From assembly GCA_022712735.1 (NCBI GenBank), contig JAFLKA010000034.1:1-5103 (forward strand): a stretch of DNA of 5,103 nt, written 5' to 3'. Position 1 is the stretch's first letter. Every line of letters starts with the position of its first letter. Positions 1 to 5,103 of this stretch are shown in pieces. This stretch comes from Marinosulfonomonas sp. (GTDB taxonomy: Bacteria > Pseudomonadota > Alphaproteobacteria > Rhodobacterales > Rhodobacteraceae). The notes under the pieces were generated by a model. The model made no database searches. It saw only the letters and a program-made list of their open reading frames with translations, and was not told the origin of the DNA. The translations under genes were made by a program, and so were the position numbers.

Positions 1-1
1 G

Positions 2-139
2 CTCTACGAAAAGGCATTTGTGTTAACGGCTCCATTGGGGGTGGTGGACACTGGGCCGGTGCGGGCGCAGTTGACGTTGCAGGCCTGCAATGACGAGGTG
101 TGTTTGCCGCCCGATGATATGGTATTCTGGATTTGGTGA
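2..139 (+). CDS. C-terminal fragment of a DsbD-alpha-domain-like protein (5' end outside window)
   Basis: An open frame runs in from the left edge and stops at TGA 137-139, giving the last 45 residues of a protein. The tail contains the motif QACNDEVCLPP (a CX4C pair at fragment residues 29 and 34) inside a beta-rich stretch. This pattern is typical of the immunoglobulin-like N-terminal (alpha) domain of DsbD and of redoxin-type proteins that carry the same domain at the C-terminus. In that family the two cysteines are redox-active and exchange disulfides in the periplasm or at the membrane. Here the domain sits at the very end of the protein, so this is not a full DsbD, in which membrane helices and a thioredoxin domain would follow. 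The N-terminal part, any signal peptide and any thioredoxin fold lie outside the window. The gene converges on the SDR gene and ends 41 bp from the SDR stop codon. The frame and motif are seen directly; the domain assignment is by motif recognition only. Confidence 0.6.
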   Translation, partial: LYEKAFVLTAPLGVVDTGPVRAQLTLQACNDEVCLPPDDMVFWIW

Positions 140-146
140 GAGGCAT

Positions 147-180
147 GGCGGGTGATCCCGCTTTGCGCAAACCACCCGCC
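147..180. terminator. Overlapping hairpins at a convergent gene junction, probable bidirectional terminator
   Basis: Between the two convergent stop codons there are two mutually exclusive stems. One is GCGGG-TGAT-CCCGC (148-152 with 157-161), followed by TTT at 162-164, which reads as a short intrinsic terminator for the plus-strand gene. The other pairs GGCGGGTG (147-154) with CACCCGCC (173-180), enclosing the perfect palindrome TTTGCGCAAA (162-171). The longer stem directly abuts the SDR stop codon on the minus strand. Neither strand has a long T-tract, so termination strength is uncertain. Confidence 0.5.
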
Positions 181-870
181 CTACAAATAATCCGCAATCG
201 AGCGCCCGCTGACCTGTCCCCAGACCATGCCCTCGTCCGCCAGCATCGTCACCACCATCGCAGCCCCCTGCTCCGGTGTCATCGCCATCTCCAGATCCCG
301 CCCGACCCCTGCGGTTTCATACATGCTTGATGAAATCTTGCCGGGGTAAAACCCCATCACCCGCACGCCTTTGGGCGCGCATTCGACTTCCATGCAGCCG
401 GTAAACCCGCGGATCGCCCATTTGCTGGCGGAATAGACGCTGATCATTTTGCGGGTATAGAGCGCGCCGGTCGACACCACGTTGATCACCGTGCCACGCC
501 CCTGCGCGATCATGTCGGGCAGCACTGCGTGGGTCATCAGAATGGTGCCGGTGGTGTTGGTGTCGATCACCGCCTGAATAGCGGCAGGGGTGTAGGTTTC
601 AAACGCGCCTTCCAGCCAGATACCGGCGTTGTTGATCAGCCCCGCAATCGGGCCGTGCTCATCCGCTATCTGCGCCGTTACCGTTTCAATTGACCCTGCA
701 TCCGACACATCCAGCTGATACCCCGCCACGCCCACATCGGCCGATAGTTTGGCAACCTTGTCCGCATCACGCCCCGTCAGGATCGGCGCATATCCCGCGT
801 CTTTTAACGCCCTTGTTATGGCGAGGCCTAACCCGCTGGTGGCCCCTGTTACGATGATGGTTTTACTCAT
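181..870 (-). CDS. Short-chain dehydrogenase/reductase (classical SDR family)
   Basis: This 229-residue protein has the normal length for a classical SDR, a cytoplasmic NAD(P)(H)-dependent oxidoreductase acting on an alcohol or carbonyl group. The expected motifs appear in order: the nucleotide-binding TGATSGLG at residues 8-15, the acidic LDV at 53-55, NNAG at 80-83, the catalytic Ser133 in NVVSTG, Tyr146 and Lys150 in YSASK, and the YPG turn at 176-178. TGRD at 32-35 places an arginine (Arg34) after the second strand, which usually favours NADP(H) over NAD(H). ATG at 868-870 fits the family N-terminus (MSKTIIVTGA). The only Shine-Dalgarno-like sequence is a weak GGGA 4 nt upstream. The gene lies 169 bp downstream of the FAD/GcvT gene behind a terminator-like hairpin, so it is probably transcribed separately. 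The substrate cannot be inferred. Family assignment is secure, function beyond that is not. Confidence 0.93.
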   Translation of the reverse strand: MSKTIIVTGATSGLGLAITRALKDAGYAPILTGRDADKVAKLSADVGVAGYQLDVSDAGSIETVTAQIADEHGPIAGLINNAGIWLEGAFETYTPAAIQAVIDTNTTGTILMTHAVLPDMIAQGRGTVINVVSTGALYTRKMISVYSASKWAIRGFTGCMEVECAPKGVRVMGFYPGKISSSMYETAGVGRDLEMAMTPEQGAAMVVTMLADEGMVWGQVSGRSIADYL

Positions 871-946
871 GTGATCCCGCTTTCCAGCTCCGGTTCCAGC
901 TTTGATTTCTGACGCAGGTCACACTGGAATTGAAGCGCCATATGCC

Positions 947-982
947 ATCGCACTATTCGCGCGAACCATAGATGTATGCGAT
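947..982. repeat. Nested inverted repeat upstream of the SDR gene, possible operator
   Basis: The intergenic region holds a perfect 10-bp palindrome, TTCGCGCGAA (956-965), flanked by CTAT (953-956) and ATAG (968-971), and further out by ATCGCA (947-952) and TGCGAT (977-982). The three pairs are nested but do not share exactly the same centre (about 960.5, 962 and 964.5). The whole lies about 80-110 bp upstream of the SDR start and overlaps the suggested -10 region. It could be a regulator-binding site or simply a small hairpin. The repeats are seen directly; the role is inferred. Confidence 0.3.
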
Positions 983-1012
983 TGGAACGACGTCAAGCAA
1001 CCCATCTGTCAA
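968..1012 (-). promoter_or_regulatory. Candidate promoter region for the SDR gene
   Basis: On the minus strand two -35-like hexamers occur in the 169-bp gap upstream of the SDR: a perfect TTGACA (1012-1007) and TTGACG (996-991). Seventeen nucleotides after TTGACG lies ATCTAT (973-968), a poor match to TATAAT. TATGGT (970-965) matches better but sits at a 20-nt spacing. Alphaproteobacterial promoters often have weak -10 boxes, so a promoter here is plausible. The exact elements are uncertain. Confidence 0.25.
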
Positions 1013-1017
1013 ACGGG

Positions 1018-1039
1018 GGCCGCCCTGTCCGCTGCGGCC
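1018..1039 (-). terminator. Terminator-like hairpin after the FAD/GcvT gene
   Basis: A perfect 6-bp GC stem, GGCCGC (1018-1023) with GCGGCC (1034-1039) and a 10-nt loop, lies immediately after the TAA stop of the FAD/GcvT gene. On the minus strand it is followed by CCCCG and then TTT, so the T-tract is short and displaced. It may end the methyltransferase/oxidoreductase transcript, alone or with Rho. Confidence 0.4.
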
Positions 1040-3520
1040 TTAGCACAATATCTTTTTGCGTGCAGGATCATAGGCCGATGATTTGACCAGCCGCGCAGGG
1101 CTGCATGTGCCAAAGGCATTCACCTCGAATTTGCCCCGCGCGATCACATCAATCGGCAAGTATCCCAACACCAATGGCTGACCAACCGTATAGCCAAAAT
1201 TGCCGCTGGTGGTCTGGCCGACTGCTTTGCCGCCTTGCAGGATCGCCTCGCCCCCGAACACCGACAAGGGTTGATCCAGCGCCAGACAAACCAACTTGCG
1301 ACCTACCCCTTCGGCCTTGATTTTCGCCAGCGCCGCACGCCCCAGAAAATCACCCTTGTCCCAGTCGATGACAAACCCCAGTCCGGCCTCGAGCGGGTTA
1401 TAATCCGGCGTTATGTCCACACCCCACGCCAGATAACGTTTTTCCAGCCGCAAGCTGTCAATCGCCCGATATCCAACGTTGGTGATACCAAATTCCTGCC
1501 CCGCCTTTTGCAGCACTTCAAAAGCATAGGCCATGTATTCGGTCGGGATATACAGCTCCCAGCCCAGCTCGCCGACATAGGTCACGCGGTAAGCCAATGC
1601 GGGCGCATAGCCGATGCGGATATCGCAGGCGGTCATAAAGCTAAAACCGTCATGGCTGACATCGCTATCGGTGACCTTTTCCATCACCTTACGCGCCAGC
1701 GGCCCCGTCAGGTTGATCACACCATACCCCGAGGTGATATCGCGCAATTGCACATCGGCACGCCCCGCCAGCCATTGCTCGCCCATCGGTTTCAGGTTGG
1801 CACCGGTGCGGCTGTTGAACCCCGCCAGATTACGCGTGATCCAGTCGCGGTCCCGCACCACCAGCGCCGATCCGGTGATCAACCAGAAACAGGTTTGCGA
1901 GCGCCGAATGATGGTCACATCGGCCTCGATCCCGCCATCGGCATTACAAAGCTGGGTGTAGGTCGCGCCACCCACGGGCCTATCGACATTGGCCACCGCC
2001 AGATATTGCAGGAACGCGCAGGCATCCTTGCCGTTGATCTCGAATTTGGTGAACGACGACATATCGATCAGCGCCACACCCTCGCGCACCGCCTTGTGTT
2101 CAACCCCTGTGGTTTGCGCCTGTCCCGGTCGATCAAACCCGAACTGATCCACTTGTGGAATATCGCCGGTGGCAAACCAGTTGGCGCGCTCCCAGCCAAA
2201 CTTGCTGCCAAACACCGCGCCCTGATTTTTCAGCGTTTCATAAAGCGGACTGCGCCGCACCGCGCGGGCACTGTCCAGCTCTTCGCCCGGCCAATGGATG
2301 TCGTAATATTTCGCGTAACTTTCCACCGCGCGGTCATGCAGGAAACCAGCGCCAGCATGCAGCGGCCCAAACCGGCGGATATCAAAGGCCCACAGGTCCA
2401 GCCCCGCATCGCCATGCATGATCCAGTTCGCCGCCGCCTTGCCCGCCCCGCCGGACGCCGCAATGCCGGATGTAAACGCGCAAGCAGCAAAGAAATTATC
2501 CAGCCCCGGCACCGGCCCCATAATAGGCTCGCCATCCGGTGAAATCGGGATCGGGCCGTTGACGATGGTGCGAATGCCAAGCCGCTCAAGGATCGGCAGG
2601 CGCGTCATCGCGGGTTCCAGAAATTCGGTCAATCGGTCCATGTCGCCGTCAAACAAGTGGCGCTCGTTTTGCCACGGGAAACCCTCAACTGGATTAACCT
2701 TGCGGGTCAGTTTTTCCCAACCGCCAATCGCCAGCGCGCCCGGTTCCGGTTTGGCGTAATAGCCACCGTCGGGGTCGCGGAACGCAGGCAGGTCTTTGGG
2801 AATGTCATCGGTCTTTTCAGTCACCAGATACTGGTGCTCCACCACCCCCGCCGGAATTTCCACACCCGCCATCCAGCCGACTTGCCGCGCCCACAGGCCC
2901 GCCGCATTGACCACGGTATCCACCGCGATGGTGCCCTGATCCGTCACCACATGGGTCAGACAACTGCCCTTGCGCGTCAACTCCTTCACCATCACCCCTT
3001 CAATGATCCGCCCACCATATTTACGGATACCTTTGGCATAGGCCTGCGTCAGCGAGTTCGGGTCAATATGCCCGTCCGCCGGAATAAACGCCGCCCCGAC
3101 CAGATCATCGACGGCCATCAACGGATAAATCTCCAGCGCCTCTTTCGGGGTCATCATTTGCATCTCGAAACCCACGGCTTGGGCGGCGGAATGCGATTTC
3201 AGCAGCTCGTCCCAGCGGTCCTTGCTGGCGGCAATGCGCATGCTACCAACCTTGCACCAACTGGGGTTTTGCCCCGTGTCAGCCTCAAGCGTATCAAACA
3301 GCGCCACGCTGTCGCTCATCAGCTGCATCAGGTTTTGTTGCGAACGGAATTGTCCGACCAGACCGGCAGCGTGCCATGTGGCCCCTTCGGTCAGTCGGGA
3401 TTTTTCCAGCAGCAGCACATCGCGCACGCCGTTTTTGCACAGATGGTAAGCAATCGAGGTGCCGATAACGCCGCCGCCAATGATGACAATCTGCGCTTGG
3501 GTCGGGAAGGTTTTCGCCAT
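1040..3520 (-). CDS. FAD-dependent oxidoreductase / GcvT aminomethyltransferase fusion (dimethylglycine/sarcosine dehydrogenase family)
   Basis: This 826-residue protein has the full length and domain order of the DMGDH/sarcosine dehydrogenase/dimethylglycine oxidase family. The N-terminal FAD Rossmann motif (IVIIGGGVIG, residues 11-20) begins a DAO-type domain to about 375. A linker domain (about 378-430) follows, then a GcvT-like folate-binding domain (about 435-715) and the GcvT C-terminal barrel (about 735-815). His50 in TWHAAG matches the position that carries covalently bound FAD in DMGDH. EHQY (228-231) and Tyr254/Tyr255 fall where substrate-cavity His and Tyr lie in dimethylglycine oxidase. 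GGIEADV (529-535), YVGELGWELY (648-657) and GYRAIDSLRLEKRY (683-696) are typical GcvT signatures. Family members oxidise an N-methyl group and pass the carbon to tetrahydrofolate as methylene-THF, in the cytoplasm in bacteria. The ATG is 12 bp after the MttB-family stop and is preceded by GAGGA, so the two are almost certainly cotranscribed. Family is secure; substrate (dimethylglycine, sarcosine or another N-methyl amine) is not determined. Confidence 0.93.
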   Translation of the reverse strand: MAKTFPTQAQIVIIGGGVIGTSIAYHLCKNGVRDVLLLEKSRLTEGATWHAAGLVGQFRSQQNLMQLMSDSVALFDTLEADTGQNPSWCKVGSMRIAASKDRWDELLKSHSAAQAVGFEMQMMTPKEALEIYPLMAVDDLVGAAFIPADGHIDPNSLTQAYAKGIRKYGGRIIEGVMVKELTRKGSCLTHVVTDQGTIAVDTVVNAAGLWARQVGWMAGVEIPAGVVEHQYLVTEKTDDIPKDLPAFRDPDGGYYAKPEPGALAIGGWEKLTRKVNPVEGFPWQNERHLFDGDMDRLTEFLEPAMTRLPILERLGIRTIVNGPIPISPDGEPIMGPVPGLDNFFAACAFTSGIAASGGAGKAAANWIMHGDAGLDLWAFDIRRFGPLHAGAGFLHDRAVESYAKYYDIHWPGEELDSARAVRRSPLYETLKNQGAVFGSKFGWERANWFATGDIPQVDQFGFDRPGQAQTTGVEHKAVREGVALIDMSSFTKFEINGKDACAFLQYLAVANVDRPVGGATYTQLCNADGGIEADVTIIRRSQTCFWLITGSALVVRDRDWITRNLAGFNSRTGANLKPMGEQWLAGRADVQLRDITSGYGVINLTGPLARKVMEKVTDSDVSHDGFSFMTACDIRIGYAPALAYRVTYVGELGWELYIPTEYMAYAFEVLQKAGQEFGITNVGYRAIDSLRLEKRYLAWGVDITPDYNPLEAGLGFVIDWDKGDFLGRAALAKIKAEGVGRKLVCLALDQPLSVFGGEAILQGGKAVGQTTSGNFGYTVGQPLVLGYLPIDVIARGKFEVNAFGTCSPARLVKSSAYDPARKKILC

Positions 3521-3526
3521 GATAAA

Positions 3527-3531
3527 TCCTC
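3527..3531 (-). promoter_or_regulatory. Shine-Dalgarno site of the FAD/GcvT gene
   Basis: The minus strand reads GAGGA six nucleotides before the ATG at 3520. The site sits wholly within the 12-bp gap after the MttB-family stop codon, which supports both the chosen start and independent re-initiation within one transcript. Confidence 0.75.
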
Positions 3532-3532
3532 G

Positions 3533-5050
3533 TTATCCGCGTTTCTTGCGGCGGTTCACACGCCGCGCACGGTCCGGCACCTTTGCGCCCACATCAAAGC
3601 GTTCCCAGCCCTCTTGCACATGGCTGTCCCCCGCAACCAGCCCTTCAAATTCGGCCCTGATCCGATCATCAATGGACTTATCAAACGCCACAGAATTGGG
3701 CGTCGACAGGATTTCCAGCGCTTGGTTCAACGCGCGTTGCTGGATGGTAGATGACCCCTCCAGCTCCCATTTTTCGCGCAGGTTCCGGTCGGCAAGGCTG
3801 GGCATAAAGGTGGCCGTGTGCATCCGCTCCAGCGTGGCCGGATTGTCGGCAAACATGCCCGCCGCCCCCGTGTCCTTGATCTCTTGCACGCTGGCGGCTT
3901 CCTTACTAAATCCGAAGCCGCTGCGCACCCGTTTGACCATGCGGGCGATCTCGTTGTCGATCATCAACTGGCCAAAATCGAACGACATCAGCGCGTCCTG
4001 AAGGCCGCCCATAACGATGAAATCAGCACCCGATAGCGCCCCCATCAACGGCGACATACCCTTTTCAAACCCCGATTGTGCATCCGAAACCTTGGAATTT
4101 GTCAGCCCCAGATACCCGCCCGCCGGCACGTTATAAAACCGCGCCATCTGGCACACGGCGGAATTCATCATGCCGATTTCAATCGCCCCCGGCGCATAGG
4201 CCCCGTCGCGCATGTCGGCAAACACCGGCAGGAAATTATAGATGTGTGCTGTGCCCGCCTTGGACATCTGCGCCAATGTCGCCACCGCCAGCCATTCGGC
4301 GTTCATAATCACCAGCATTCCGGGCAAGGATAACGGCGTTGACAGCCCGCCCATCGGCGCGATGGTGCCATAAGCGGTGATACCGTTTTCGGCGAAATAC
4401 ATCATCGTGTCGGTGGAATCAAAATCCAGCGTCAGCGGTGACACGGCGGCGCAGTAACCAAAGTTGATAAACGGGCGCTCCCAAAACGCTTCTTTGGATC
4501 CCGCGATCAACTCGCCCAGCTTGATCACCTGCTTGGCCTCGCGCAGATCATAAACCGAAGTGCGCACCGGCTTGGTGCAGTTTTTCAGCGCCGTGTAAAA
4601 CCGTGTCAGGCTGAACTGGTCCTTTGGCGCATCGTCCGCCAAAGTCGAGATCGAGAACATGTCAAAGCCCTCGCAATTGTTCACCACATGGGCGATGCGA
4701 GCGATGTCCTCACTGGTGGAGCGCCGACACACGCCGGTGACCGGATCGACAATATCAGGCGCGGAACTGGCGGTGGCAATCACCGGCAGTTTGCGCGGAA
4801 AGGTGATGTCATAGGCAGGGTCACGGCCGCGCAGGGTGATGGTCGGCGGCACCATCTTGCGGTATTTCTCGACCACATCCGCAGGGATACGCACCATTTC
4901 GGTTTCATGGTCCACAATCGCGCCATGTTTGGCAAACCGTTTGCGCGCCTTTTCATTGCGTACCAACAGGCCGGTTTCTTCCAGAATTTCCAGAGATGAC
5001 TGGTGGACGTATTCGATCACGTCCTGTGTTAAAAATGAAAAATAATTCAT
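3533..5050 (-). CDS. MttB-family (trimethylamine methyltransferase-like) corrinoid-dependent methyltransferase, non-pyrrolysine type
   Basis: This protein of 505 residues is within the usual length of the MttB/COG5598 family, cytoplasmic TIM-barrel enzymes that move a methyl group from a quaternary or tertiary amine to a corrinoid protein. Recognisable family stretches are LEILEETGL (20-28), the GRDP segment (75-78) after a PPTITLRG strand, the glycine-rich APMGGLSTPLSLPG (231-244), and GLTNSKVSDAQSGFEKG (315-331). The C-terminal HTATFMPSLADR (411-422) with the following W/RA helices is also typical. The tail is strongly basic (RRVNRRKKRG). There is no in-frame TAG, so it belongs with the pyrrolysine-free homologues, characterised members of which act on glycine betaine, proline betaine or carnitine. 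ATG 5050 was chosen over the in-frame ATG at 5068 because AGAGG lies six nucleotides upstream of it and nothing comparable precedes 5068; MNYFSFL then leads straight into the family N-terminal helix. The FAD/GcvT gene follows after 12 bp. The substrate is unknown. Confidence 0.9.
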   Translation of the reverse strand: MNYFSFLTQDVIEYVHQSSLEILEETGLLVRNEKARKRFAKHGAIVDHETEMVRIPADVVEKYRKMVPPTITLRGRDPAYDITFPRKLPVIATASSAPDIVDPVTGVCRRSTSEDIARIAHVVNNCEGFDMFSISTLADDAPKDQFSLTRFYTALKNCTKPVRTSVYDLREAKQVIKLGELIAGSKEAFWERPFINFGYCAAVSPLTLDFDSTDTMMYFAENGITAYGTIAPMGGLSTPLSLPGMLVIMNAEWLAVATLAQMSKAGTAHIYNFLPVFADMRDGAYAPGAIEIGMMNSAVCQMARFYNVPAGGYLGLTNSKVSDAQSGFEKGMSPLMGALSGADFIVMGGLQDALMSFDFGQLMIDNEIARMVKRVRSGFGFSKEAASVQEIKDTGAAGMFADNPATLERMHTATFMPSLADRNLREKWELEGSSTIQQRALNQALEILSTPNSVAFDKSIDDRIRAEFEGLVAGDSHVQEGWERFDVGAKVPDRARRVNRRKKRG

Positions 5051-5056
5051 GGCGCA

Positions 5057-5061
5057 CCTCT
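5057..5061 (-). promoter_or_regulatory. Shine-Dalgarno site that decides the MttB-family start
   Basis: The minus strand reads AAGAGGTGCGCC directly before ATG 5050, placing AGAGG six nucleotides from the start. The alternative in-frame ATG at 5068 lies upstream of this site and has no purine-rich sequence at the right distance. The remaining bases to the window edge (5062-5103) are too few to identify a promoter or an upstream gene. Confidence 0.65.
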
Positions 5062-5103
5062 TGGGCATAATCTGGGGCAGAATCCGGTTTTAAGGCCAAG
5101 ATT

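Noticed and set aside
133..330. A 65-codon plus-strand open frame starting at the end of the DsbD-like fragment
   Set aside because: It runs through the terminator hairpin and then antisense to the conserved 3' end of the SDR; the product is low-complexity His/Pro/Arg.
1235..2542. A 435-codon plus-strand open frame antisense to the FAD/GcvT gene
   Set aside because: The predicted protein is rich in His, Arg, Gln and Pro with no recognisable motif, and it lies entirely opposite a well-supported gene. Long antisense frames are expected in GC-biased coding DNA.
2657..3754. A 365-codon plus-strand open frame spanning the boundary between the FAD/GcvT and MttB-family genes
   Set aside because: It shows shadow-like composition, has no domain signature, and would lie opposite two conserved genes and their ribosome-binding site.
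3459..4001. A 180-codon plus-strand open frame antisense to the MttB-family gene
   Set aside because: It is Ser/Arg-rich with no motif, overlaps conserved coding sequence, and has no supporting ribosome-binding or promoter signal.
3533..5050. Possible pyrrolysine-containing trimethylamine methyltransferase (mttB proper)
   Set aside because: There is no in-frame TAG within the gene, so a true pyrrolysine enzyme is excluded and the symbol mttB was not assigned.
5051..5068. Six extra N-terminal codons (start at ATG 5068) for the MttB-family protein
   Set aside because: The purine-rich SD AGAGG lies inside these codons and is ideally spaced for ATG 5050, whereas no SD precedes 5068.
5051..5103. 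Possible end of an upstream gene (TAA on the minus strand at 5092-5090)
   Set aside because: Only a few codons would be visible and no motif can be recognised; a stop in one of three frames over 53 bases is not evidence of a gene.

Overview
The window looks like chromosomal DNA from an alphaproteobacterium, most likely of the Roseobacter/Rhodobacterales group. This is an inference from moderately high GC content, GC-biased third codon positions, and the pairing of a pyrrolysine-free MttB-family methyltransferase with a dimethylglycine-dehydrogenase-like FAD/GcvT fusion protein. No tRNA, rRNA, CRISPR array, insertion sequence or other mobile element was seen.

Layout, left to right. Positions 2-139 (+) are the last 45 codons of a protein ending in a DsbD-alpha-like domain with a CX4C motif. 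It converges on a short-chain dehydrogenase/reductase (SDR, 870-181, minus strand), and the 41-bp junction holds overlapping inverted repeats that look like a shared terminator. A 169-bp intergenic region (871-1039) follows. It carries a terminator-like hairpin for the gene to its right, two TTGAC-type -35 candidates for the SDR, and a nested palindrome that could be an operator. The rest of the window is a tightly packed minus-strand pair: an MttB-family methyltransferase (5050-3533) and, 12 bp downstream with its own GAGGA ribosome-binding site, an 826-aa FAD-dependent oxidoreductase/aminomethyltransferase fusion (3520-1040).

The methyltransferase/oxidoreductase pair is the main biological content. 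By family knowledge, MttB proteins demethylate quaternary or tertiary methylamines onto a corrinoid protein. Proteins of the DMGDH/sarcosine dehydrogenase family oxidatively remove N-methyl groups from secondary or tertiary amines and pass formaldehyde-level carbon to tetrahydrofolate. Their tight coupling suggests stepwise N-demethylation of one methylated compound, such as a betaine-type osmolyte, feeding the folate one-carbon pool. The substrate cannot be read from the sequence, and the required corrinoid protein and reactivase are not in the window. The SDR has its own upstream region and probably forms a separate transcription unit. All other long open frames lie antisense to or inside these genes and are treated as shadows.
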